From: a bacterium | GTDB taxonomy: Bacteria > Patescibacteriota > Gracilibacteria > UBA1369 > GCA-2718715 | Length of the DNA stretch: 10,619 bases | Assembly (NCBI GenBank): GCA_030426295.1 | Contig: JAUHYY010000029.1 | Location: 1-10,619 of the forward strand | Direction: 5' to 3' | Translations under genes and position numbers: made by a program | In this document: in pieces, positions 1 through 6,173 of the stretch | How the letters are laid out: each line of letters begins with the position of its first letter | Numbering within the stretch: the first letter of the stretch is position 1 | Notes under the pieces: generated by a model | Told to the model about the DNA's origin: nothing | Seen by the model: only the letters and a program-made list of their open reading frames with translations | Database searches by the model: none

Positions 1-2564
1 GCTTTATTCCAGCCTGGTCTATTTTCTAAATCTTCAAGAGTAATTGTTCCATACTGCGAAACTGGATCAAGCCTCAATACACGACCCGAAGTTGTTTTGC
101 CGTTAATAGTGATTTTCACATTTGTCGTTGCTTGATAAACACGAACATTATCTCGTGCAGTAATTGAATCAATCTTAGTTCCATCTACATATACATCAGT
201 TAATCCATGTGGTTTTACATTTGTAGATCGAATATCGAATACAGATAAGTGAACCCTAATATCAGGCCCTAAACTATTTGTAATTGAAGCAGTTGGTGCA
301 GAAGCTTGTACTGTCGGTACAACTTTAGTGGTAGTTGGAGCTGTAGTTACAGTACGAGTAGTTGTTGTAGTTTTGACTGAACTAGTAGTTGAACTGCTAC
401 CGTTAGTTTTAACAGTTAATCTGTATGGAGTTTTATAAACTAAATTACGGCCGTTATAAAATCTTAGTTGATATTTGTACGTACCTGATTTTGAAGGATT
501 AATATCCATTTTAATGGTACCTGCGTATCCAGGTCGTACTGAAGATTCTTCAAGCTCAACATTGTCTACAGTTACAGCTTTGTTACCAAGAACAGTTACT
601 CTGAATTTTGAGCTCTTCCAGCTTTCATTTGTTTTATTAACAAGCTCAACTTCATGACTTGTAGTTTTACCTAAATCAACTGTAACAGTGTCATTCAATA
701 CAAGTGGCTTACTAGATCTTTGCACAGTAGTTGTCGATTTGCTAGTGCTTGAGCTGCCAACGTTTACAGTCACTTTAATAGGTTCACCTTCTAGATAGAA
801 ATTGTCTTCAAGAACTGGAACAAAATATTCTGTATAGCTACCTTTACTACTTGGAGCTTCGATAGGTATACGTACAGTCTTAAATCGACCAGCATTAATA
901 GTTCCAAGTACATCAGTCTTATCAAGCAGTCTAGATGAAGTACCATCTGACTTTTTAAGCTCCACATCGTATTTGTCATTCCAGTTTATGCTGCTTGTAT
1001 TCTTAAACTTAACACTTATTGATCCTTCTTCTCCTGGATCCAGATCAAGCTCAAACTCATCTTTGCCTGAAATATCAAAAGTGAAGTCGTTATCTAAATA
1101 TATAGGAACATAAATCGGCAATTCAGATTTTGCACTACCATTCATTGTAAGTAGTAGCTCAAGACCATGGAATCCAGTACCAAGCCCTCCAGTCACATCA
1201 AATTCAAGGGTAGCAGTCCCACCAGTCGACACTCTTGAGCTCAATTTACCTAGTTTAGATCCATCAATCGAAACTGCATGCTTAACATCATTATAGTTAA
1301 GAACTTTTAGATATGTGTTACTCGTATTCCATGTGTTTTTACCTACATTTTCAAGTTTTATAGTTACTGTCTTAGTTTCACCAAGTTCTAGGTCAAGCAT
1401 GTCTTTAAGTGGATCCTTGTCGATATATGCATATCGCCAATTAGATAGTTTACTTCGCTCTTTATAAATCTGCCCACCATCAACTAAATATCTCAGAGTA
1501 GGTAATGCCTTGTAAAGATTTTTACCGGGGCAAGTTGTGGCAGCTGAATCTCTATGCCCACTTAAGACATCATAGTCTTTATCTGCATATTCAACATCAT
1601 CAAGTACATCGAGATTATATCTATCAGCTTTATCACTTAAAATATTTGCAAGCCCTTGAATCACATCTTTAGGTACATCTTGAGTTTCGTAATTACCAAG
1701 TACCGCCACACCAATAGAAGCTTTATTTACTTTTACAGAATGCCCACCAACAACCATTTCTCCACCTGAACGACCTTCATAAATACGACCATCAGTATCA
1801 ACTATATAGTTGTATCCAATATCGCCCCATCCACGTCTTACACTATGATAGTAATAAATATTTCTAATAGCTTGCTTTGGATCATTTAAATCACTGACAC
1901 TCGCAGTATGATGAACGACTAGCATTTTTACGTCTTCCATATACTGTCTTGGCCACTTCAGTTCTTTACCGTTGTCTTTATATACAACTCTATCAATATC
2001 TTCATGCTCTTCATCAGTAACATCTATACCTCTACCATATAATAGGGATTCATCTGCACCCCATTGGGATCTGCTTATTACATTAGGACTAGAATCTACT
2101 TGAAAAGCTCCCACTTGATTTTTAGGATCCCCAGCCTTTGCATTAATGAATGTTAACTTTCCAATATGAAGTTCAGGTTTTATGTCATCTAATCCATCTT
2201 CTTGATATAGATAAATCTGATACCCCTTAGACAGGTTTGTATTGATTAAGTATTCAGTAGATGCATGTTCACCATCTTCTTCATGCGCCTCTTCAGCATG
2301 ATCATGATCAGGTCTTATAGATATCCACTCACTCCACTTTGAGCCTTCATCAAATCTTATAAAGAAGTCTCTATAATCATCTGCAGAATCTTCTTGCTCA
2401 AATTCTATTATTACACCTGTGAACTTAGCTTTTGTAGACATACTTTCACTTAAGTATGTAGTATCGCCAATAAATTCACTTTTTAATCCCGAACTAGCAC
2501 TGACTGTTGGGGTCAGCAAAATAAGCAAAGTGCTTATACAGAGGGCCGATAAGAGTTTTTTCAT
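1..2564 (-). CDS. Secreted PGRP-type N-acetylmuramoyl-L-alanine amidase with three NBR1-like Ig domains and a probable SpoIID start (C-terminus cut by window)
   Basis: An open frame of 854 codons runs off the left edge. Residues 1-23 form a signal peptide (MKKLL, hydrophobic core, VSA before the cut), so the protein is exported. Residues about 45-142 resemble the beta-sandwich (WSEWISI) that often precedes PGRP domains. Residues about 160-362 are an Amidase_2/PGRP domain that cleaves the lactyl-peptide amide of peptidoglycan. Its zinc ligands and catalytic residues are visible: VVHHT (H218/H219), GYNY (Y251), GHRD (H337) and TCPG (C345). Three repeats with an N-x(5)-W signature (W412, W528, W649) look like NBR1-type Ig domains. 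Ser/Thr-rich linkers occupy about 603-617 and 722-760. From 767 (GPDIRVHLS) to the edge, ending ENRPGWN, it resembles the start of a SpoIID/LytB domain; this last call is inference. The ATG follows an extended -10 promoter and has no Shine-Dalgarno sequence. The amidase is secure; the C-terminal fusion is moderate. Confidence 0.9.
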   Translation of the reverse strand, partial: MKKLLSALCISTLLILLTPTVSASSGLKSEFIGDTTYLSESMSTKAKFTGVIIEFEQEDSADDYRDFFIRFDEGSKWSEWISIRPDHDHAEEAHEEDGEHASTEYLINTNLSKGYQIYLYQEDGLDDIKPELHIGKLTFINAKAGDPKNQVGAFQVDSSPNVISRSQWGADESLLYGRGIDVTDEEHEDIDRVVYKDNGKELKWPRQYMEDVKMLVVHHTASVSDLNDPKQAIRNIYYYHSVRRGWGDIGYNYIVDTDGRIYEGRSGGEMVVGGHSVKVNKASIGVAVLGNYETQDVPKDVIQGLANILSDKADRYNLDVLDDVEYADKDYDVLSGHRDSAATTCPGKNLYKALPTLRYLVDGGQIYKERSKLSNWRYAYIDKDPLKDMLDLELGETKTVTIKLENVGKNTWNTSNTYLKVLNYNDVKHAVSIDGSKLGKLSSRVSTGGTATLEFDVTGGLGTGFHGLELLLTMNGSAKSELPIYVPIYLDNDFTFDISGKDEFELDLDPGEEGSISVKFKNTSSINWNDKYDVELKKSDGTSSRLLDKTDVLGTINAGRFKTVRIPIEAPSSKGSYTEYFVPVLEDNFYLEGEPIKVTVNVGSSSTSKSTTTVQRSSKPLVLNDTVTVDLGKTTSHEVELVNKTNESWKSSKFRVTVLGNKAVTVDNVELEESSVRPGYAGTIKMDINPSKSGTYKYQLRFYNGRNLVYKTPYRLTVKTNGSSSTTSSVKTTTTTRTVTTAPTTTKVVPTVQASAPTASITNSLGPDIRVHLSVFDIRSTNVKPHGLTDVYVDGTKIDSITARDNVRVYQATTNVKITINGKTTSGRVLRLDPVSQYGTITLEDLENRPGWNK

Positions 2565-2587
2565 ACAATTTCGTTAACGTTTATTTC

Positions 2588-2596
2588 ACTATACCA
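2588..2596 (-). promoter_or_regulatory. Extended -10 promoter of the amidase gene
   Basis: On the minus strand the sequence reads TGGTATAGT, an extended -10 (TGn plus TATAGT), ending 24 bases before the amidase ATG. No good -35 lies at the right distance, as is usual for extended -10 promoters. The predicted leader is only about 15-18 nt and has no Shine-Dalgarno sequence. An imperfect inverted repeat (CGTTTA at 2578-2583, TAAACG at 2600-2605) flanks the -10. Confidence 0.5.
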
Positions 2597-2681
2597 AATT
2601 AAACGAAGTTTTCATTGTTTTTGTACACCTCTGTCAAGAAGAACTAATAGAACATTTCTATGTAAATCGAAATAAATAATT

Positions 2682-2687
2682 TATAAT
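2682..2687 (+). promoter_or_regulatory. Consensus -10 box (TATAAT) for thioredoxin
   Basis: A perfect TATAAT lies 27 bases upstream of the thioredoxin ATG, in the divergent gap shared with the amidase. No recognisable -35 is found 16-18 bases further up, so the promoter call rests on the -10 and its position. The predicted leader of about 20 nt, including the CCCCAAAAA stretch just before the ATG, has no Shine-Dalgarno sequence. Confidence 0.45.
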
Positions 2688-2714
2688 TCTTTCATAATAA
2701 TTAATCCCCAAAAA

Positions 2715-3032
2715 ATGGATGTAACAAACCAAGAAGATGCAAGAAGCATCATGTCATCATCTGACGTACCAGTAGTAGTAGACTTTTTCGCAGAGTGGTG
2801 TGGGCCATGCAAAATGCTTTCACCAGTACTCGAAAGTATGGTTCCAGAGTACGATGGAAAAGTTAAAATCATCAAAGTTGACATCGATCAATCACAAGAA
2901 CTATCACAAGAATATGGAGTAACTTCTGTTCCAACAATTGCATTCATAAAAGGAGGGCAAGAAGTTGACAGAGTAGTTGGATTCCAATCAAAAGACGCTC
3001 TTGCAGCTAAATTTGATGCACTAGCTAGTTAA
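2715..3032 (+). CDS. trxA: Thioredoxin
   Basis: A 105-residue, single-domain thioredoxin of normal family length. It is a cytoplasmic dithiol oxidoreductase that reduces protein disulfides and is itself recycled by thioredoxin reductase. The redox motif WCGPC sits at residues 28-32. The buried aspartate (D23 in VVVDFFAEW), the lysine on the next strand (K54 in IIKVDID) and the cis-proline loop (SVPT, P73) are all present, so the active site is complete. There is no signal peptide, so it is not an exported oxidoreductase. The ATG at 2715 gives the standard N-terminus and lies 27 bases after a TATAAT. The gene is divergent from the amidase and convergent with RNase HI; its last 12 bases, including the TAA stop, overlap the end of rnhA. 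Confidence 0.96.
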   Translation: MDVTNQEDARSIMSSSDVPVVVDFFAEWCGPCKMLSPVLESMVPEYDGKVKIIKVDIDQSQELSQEYGVTSVPTIAFIKGGQEVDRVVGFQSKDALAAKFDALAS

Positions 3033-3455
3033 GCTCTCGGCTGCCCATCTAGCCAAATCATCAACACGTTCATTTTCTTCATGCCCAGCATGACCTTTTA
3101 CCCAGTTCCATTCAAAAGTATTACCTTTAGAGTAGAGTTTTGAATAGGCGGTTTCAATTAGGGCCCAAAGATCAGTGTTCTTTTTCTTTTTCCAATTTTG
3201 GGTAAAAGTATTAACCACCAAACTAGAGTCTGTATGTATTGAGAGTAGGGAATCTGAAATATCATGTTCAATCAAGTACTCAAAAGCTTTCAATACTGCA
3301 GACATTTCCATTCGGTTGTTTGTTGTATCTGGTTGGCTACCAGACATTTCAATATCACCATTATTATCATTATTACGTATTAACACCCCCCATCCACCTG
3401 GGCCAGGATTACCTAGGCAGCTGCCATCTGTAAAAATGTCTATTCTATTTGTCAT
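3021..3455 (-). CDS. rnhA: Ribonuclease HI
   Basis: A 144-residue RNase HI, which cleaves the RNA strand of RNA/DNA hybrids (R-loops, primer remnants) with divalent metal ions. The catalytic set is complete: D10 in FTDGSCLGNPGPGG, E50 in NNRMEM, D76 in HTDSS, H122 in VKGHAGH and D132 in ERVDDLA. These correspond to E. coli D10, E48, D70, H124 and D134. It differs from the E. coli enzyme in the basic protrusion (handle): the stretch between the NWKK and DLW anchors is reduced to a few residues with a lysine run (residues 89-92), so this is a nearly handle-less form. It ends in TAG and overlaps the 3' end of trxA by 12 bases. The start is divergent from aroD, 62 bases away, without a clear Shine-Dalgarno sequence. 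Confidence 0.96.
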   Translation of the reverse strand: MTNRIDIFTDGSCLGNPGPGGWGVLIRNNDNNGDIEMSGSQPDTTNNRMEMSAVLKAFEYLIEHDISDSLLSIHTDSSLVVNTFTQNWKKKKNTDLWALIETAYSKLYSKGNTFEWNWVKGHAGHEENERVDDLARWAAESLTS

Positions 3456-3481
3456 ATTGGCCTAGATAAAAAAGTAACAAT

Positions 3482-3509
3482 TTGCGACAATGATACCTCG
3501 AGTGATAAC
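3482..3509 (+). promoter_or_regulatory. Possible promoter for aroD
   Basis: TTGCGA (3482-3487), a 16-base spacer and GATAAC (3504-3509) lie just before the aroD start in the rnhA/aroD gap. Each box matches the consensus at four positions, so this is only a candidate. Transcription would start at about 3515-3517, within a few bases of the ATG at 3518, giving a nearly leaderless mRNA. No Shine-Dalgarno sequence is present. Confidence 0.35.
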
Positions 3510-3517
3510 CAAATGGA

Positions 3518-4204
3518 ATGACAAAAATCGCAATCCCAATTAGACCCTTAATCCTGAGCGAAGGACTATCTTTGTATAATAAAGTTGTTCAAGCCGGAGC
3601 GGATATCACAGAGATCTGGTGCGACAAGCTAAAGCTAGAAGACGCAAAGGAATTAGTAAAGAAAAAGCAGATGCCTTTAGTTGTTAATCTTAAGGATGGC
3701 ATTGAAGGGGGAGTATTCAGTGGTAGCTTTAATCAACGTTTATCATACTTAACGGAGTTAGCTCATTACGGTGCAGACTACATAGACATCCCCTTCAGTC
3801 ATGACTTAAACCCAAGCGAACTCACGGCGCTAGATGGCAAGTTAATTGTTTCATACCATAATTTCCAATCAACTCCGTCTCTTCCCGAACTAGAGAGAAT
3901 CCAAGAAGAAATGTTAAAGCTAAACCCTGTTGCAGTAAAGATCGCTACTCAAATAAACAGAGAAATCGACATAATAAACCTAATAAAACTCCAGCTAAAT
4001 TCACCACAAACAAGAAATAAAAGAATCATAATTGGAATGGGCGAAAAGGGGAAAGTCACTCGTGCAACTGCTCCAATGTTTGAAAACTTAATCACTTTCG
4101 CCTCATTAAATGAATCTACAAAGACAGCCCCAGGCCAAATGACTATCGATGAACTTAAGAATGAATGGCACAGACTAAGTTTAGATCAGTGGTGGAAAGG
4201 TTAA
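3518..4204 (+). CDS. aroD: Type I 3-dehydroquinate dehydratase, divergent active site
   Basis: A 228-residue TIM-barrel protein of the length and order of type I dehydroquinase, which dehydrates 3-dehydroquinate to 3-dehydroshikimate (shikimate pathway) through a Schiff-base lysine. Family landmarks are clear: E32 (EIWCD), EGG at 63-65, H114 (VSYHNF), K141 (VKIAT, the Schiff-base lysine), GMGEKGK with R182 after it, and TAPGQ with Q207. Aligned by motif to the Salmonella enzyme, E46, H143, K170, M205, R213 and Q236 are kept. R48 becomes W34, R82 becomes K59, E86 becomes P92 and S232 becomes T203. The fold and lysine chemistry look intact, but substrate contacts and the partner of the histidine are changed, so the substrate may differ. 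No other shikimate gene is in the window. It lies 54 bases before ychF on the same strand. Confidence 0.85.
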   Translation: MTKIAIPIRPLILSEGLSLYNKVVQAGADITEIWCDKLKLEDAKELVKKKQMPLVVNLKDGIEGGVFSGSFNQRLSYLTELAHYGADYIDIPFSHDLNPSELTALDGKLIVSYHNFQSTPSLPELERIQEEMLKLNPVAVKIATQINREIDIINLIKLQLNSPQTRNKRIIIGMGEKGKVTRATAPMFENLITFASLNESTKTAPGQMTIDELKNEWHRLSLDQWWKG

Positions 4205-4208
4205 TATA

Positions 4209-4239
4209 TTGATTATTAAGAGATTACTGCTAATATAAC
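4209..4239 (+). promoter_or_regulatory. Possible promoter for ychF
   Basis: TATAAC (4234-4239) matches the -10 consensus at five of six positions, 19 bases before the ychF ATG. TTGATT (4209-4214) is a candidate -35, but the spacer is 19 bases, longer than optimal. The predicted leader is about 13 nt without a Shine-Dalgarno sequence. Read-through from aroD is equally possible, because no terminator separates the two genes. Confidence 0.35.
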
Positions 4240-4258
4240 GCAGCTTTAATTAACAAAC

Positions 4259-5353
4259 ATGGGTCTTAAAATTGGAATAGTAGGATTACCAAACGTAGGT
4301 AAATCAACTTTATTTAACGCACTTACAAAATCAGAAGGAGCAGAAGCTGCGAATTATCCTTTTTGTACAATCGACCCAAATGTAGGAATAGTTGAAGTTC
4401 CAGACGAAAGACTAGACAAACTTGCTGAGATCGTGAATCCAGAAAGAGTTTTACCTGCAGCAATTGAATTTGTTGATATTGCAGGACTTGTTAAAGGTGC
4501 TTCTGATGGTGAAGGGCTTGGAAACAAGTTTTTAAGTCACATCAGGCAAGTTGATGCTATCGCTCACGTAGTAAGAGTATTCGAAGATGACGACATTACT
4601 CACGTGCACGGTAAAATTGATCCAAAAGATGACAAAGAGGTAATCGAAACAGAGCTTTTAATGGCAGATATCCAAACAGTAGATAACAGACTTTCAAAAG
4701 CCCAAAACGAAGCTAAAAGCGGAGACAAAGAAAAAGTAAAATACTTAGACCTTGTAACAAAGCTAAAAGCTCACTTAGATGAAGGAAAACTTGCATGGTC
4801 TTTCACAGATGATCTTGAAGTTAGGTCAACCCTTAAAGATCTACACTTACTAACAATGAAGCCAGTACTTTACGTGCTGAATGTAAAAGAAGACGAAGTA
4901 ACAACAGTTAATGTCGAAGAAATCAGATCTAAGCTAAACTTACTTGTAGATGCACCAATCGTGCCTATATGTGCAAAGATTGAATCAGAACTAGTAGGAT
5001 TCTCAAACGAAGAAGCAAAAGAGTTCTTAAGCGAAGTAGGCCTAAAAGAACCTGGTTTAAACTCACTTATTAAAGTTGCCTTTAAGACACTAGGACTACA
5101 AACATACTTCACAGCAGGAGTAAAAGAAGTAAGAGCGTGGACAGTGAAAATCGGTGCAACAGCTCCACAAGCTGCAGGAGTAATTCATACTGACTTTGAA
5201 AAAGGATTCATCAAAGCAGAAGTAATTTCCTACGATGATTATACTCAAAACAACGGTGAGACCGGTGCTAAATCGGCAGGTAAACAAAGAATAGAAGGAA
5301 AAGACTACATCGTAAAAGATGGAGACGTAATGCATTTTAGATTCAACAACTAG
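4259..5353 (+). CDS. ychF: Redox-regulated ribosome-associated ATPase YchF (OLA1 family)
   Basis: A 364-residue protein of the universal Obg-related YchF/OLA1 family, cytoplasmic P-loop NTPases that bind ribosomes and, unusually for the GTPase superfamily, prefer ATP. Visible motifs are the P-loop GLPNVGKST (9-17), the switch region NYPFCTIDPN (32-41), the Walker B/G3 DIAGLVKGAS (73-82) and NVKE (208-211) at the G4 place, where YchF proteins carry NxxE rather than the GTP-specific NKxD. A helical region follows the switch. The C-terminal TGS domain covers about 275-364, with the family ending (EGKDYIVKDGDV, then HFRFNN). Length and every motif are typical. It starts 54 bases after aroD and ends in TAG, 41 bases from the convergent pilin gene. 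The gap contains no obvious terminator hairpin. Confidence 0.97.
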   Translation: MGLKIGIVGLPNVGKSTLFNALTKSEGAEAANYPFCTIDPNVGIVEVPDERLDKLAEIVNPERVLPAAIEFVDIAGLVKGASDGEGLGNKFLSHIRQVDAIAHVVRVFEDDDITHVHGKIDPKDDKEVIETELLMADIQTVDNRLSKAQNEAKSGDKEKVKYLDLVTKLKAHLDEGKLAWSFTDDLEVRSTLKDLHLLTMKPVLYVLNVKEDEVTTVNVEEIRSKLNLLVDAPIVPICAKIESELVGFSNEEAKEFLSEVGLKEPGLNSLIKVAFKTLGLQTYFTAGVKEVRAWTVKIGATAPQAAGVIHTDFEKGFIKAEVISYDDYTQNNGETGAKSAGKQRIEGKDYIVKDGDVMHFRFNN

Positions 5354-5394
5354 AACTTGATTAGTTAGTAGCTAGGATAAGAACTATAGGGTTA

Positions 5395-5904
5395 TTATCT
5401 TGTTAATGTAATTATTGGAGGACGACCTGAACCGCCAGTACCTTCTCCTTCTGGATCACAAGCACCTACAGTAATTGCACCATTTGTATCTTTCAAAATG
5501 TAATAATCAGTTTCCAAATCTGATCCATATAGTGGGTCATTAGGCACCGTCGCTAAATAGTTATACCCAATACCAGACAGATCAATACAAGCTGTAACAG
5601 TTGCCTGTGCAGTACAACCACTGTCGCAACCTAGATTAGCAGTACCAATTTGATAATAAATTCCTGGGGTCATATCATCAACAGTAGTATAATTATTACC
5701 ATCATTATCAACTTGGTATTCAATTAATGCATTAATAATATTTGTAACGTCACTCCATCTTCTAGTATTTCTGGATTCATTCAGAAGACGCGGAGGATCA
5801 ATTAAATTAAACATAATAGCAGCAAAAAAAGAGATAATTACAATTAAAACAATAAGTTCAATCAAATTAAATCTCTCTCGTGCTCTTAATTCTAAAAGCT
5901 TCAT
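5395..5904 (-). CDS. Type IV pseudopilin-like protein with atypical prepilin cleavage site
   Basis: A 169-residue protein with the N-terminal plan of type IV pilins and pseudopilins: a short basic leader (residues 1-11), then F-N-L-I-E and a hydrophobic helix (about 12-33) that anchors the subunit and packs the filament. Glutamate 16 is at the +5 place if F12 is +1. The residue at -1, normally glycine, is R11, so processing by a standard prepilin peptidase is doubtful. The globular part has the features of CPR pseudopilins: DPPRLLNESRNTRRWSDV after the helix, C93, C97, C106 and C149 as possible disulfides, a PNDPLYGSDLETDYY segment, then a Gly-rich stretch and hydrophobic tail. It stands alone here: no prepilin peptidase, motor ATPase or other pilin gene is nearby. 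It is convergent with ychF. Family is fairly secure; its role (pilus subunit or uncleaved membrane protein) is open. Confidence 0.8.
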   Translation of the reverse strand: MKLLELRARERFNLIELIVLIVIISFFAAIMFNLIDPPRLLNESRNTRRWSDVTNIINALIEYQVDNDGNNYTTVDDMTPGIYYQIGTANLGCDSGCTAQATVTACIDLSGIGYNYLATVPNDPLYGSDLETDYYILKDTNGAITVGACDPEGEGTGGSGRPPIITLTR

Positions 5905-5909
5905 ATCAA

Positions 5910-5925
5910 AAATAAGTACTTATTT
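5910..5925. repeat. Perfect 16-bp palindrome just upstream of the pilin gene
   Basis: AAATAAGTACTTATTT is a perfect palindrome with no spacer, 6-21 bases upstream of the pilin ATG. It would cover the predicted transcription start of that gene. A gapless palindrome makes a poor hairpin but a good site for a dimeric DNA-binding protein. A role as operator is inference. Confidence 0.5.
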
Positions 5926-5951
5926 ATGCCTTAAGAAATTTTACAGTACAA
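5923..5951 (-). promoter_or_regulatory. Possible promoter of the pseudopilin gene
   Basis: On the minus strand TTGTAC (5951-5946), a 17-base spacer and CATAAA (5928-5923) give a four-of-six match in each box at ideal spacing. Transcription would begin at about 5916, inside the 16-bp palindrome, leaving a leader of about 12 nt. The rest of the gap to 6119 is very AT-rich and holds no gene I can support. Confidence 0.35.
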
Positions 5952-6119
5952 ATTAGAAAATCCCAAAAATACTAAAATATTCTTCATAAGTCTATTTATA
6001 GGATCAAAGCCAGAGAATACTACAATACTTGAATACAATTATAGTATAACCTTAGAATATTGGCTTAAAATCTAGGAATAGGGCATAATAAATTACATGT
6101 TTAAGTGCCTTTATAGTGA

Positions 6120-6148
6120 TTGACAAGTTTGCGGAATAGCGGTATGAT
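6120..6148 (+). promoter_or_regulatory. Near-consensus promoter of the coiled-coil/small-protein operon
   Basis: TTGACA (6120-6125), a spacer of exactly 17 bases and TATGAT (6143-6148) form a strong sigma70-type promoter. The start point would be about 6155, with a leader of about 19 nt before the ATG at 6174 and no Shine-Dalgarno sequence. A weaker set further up (TTGGCT at 6060-6065, CATAAT at 6084-6089, 18-base spacer) could be a second start. Confidence 0.75.
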
Positions 6149-6173
6149 TAAGTCTTATTATTTTAGTTTTTAA

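Noticed and set aside
2632..2637. TTGACA on the minus strand upstream of the amidase
   Set aside because: Perfect -35 hexamer, but it is 38 bases from the TATAGT box and the sequence at the correct distance (TGAAAA) is a poor -10.
3175..3465. Plus-strand open frames (96 and 64 codons) across RNase HI
   Set aside because: They are reverse shadows of rnhA; the phenylalanine run is just the antisense of the lysine run.
3513..3521. ATG-GAA-TGA mini-frame whose stop overlaps the aroD start (ATGA)
   Set aside because: Could suggest translational coupling, but two codons arise easily by chance and there is no ribosome-binding signal.
4870..5335. Two minus-strand open frames inside ychF and one at 8805-9098 inside the adaptor
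   Set aside because: Antisense to strongly conserved genes with complete motifs; no independent signals.
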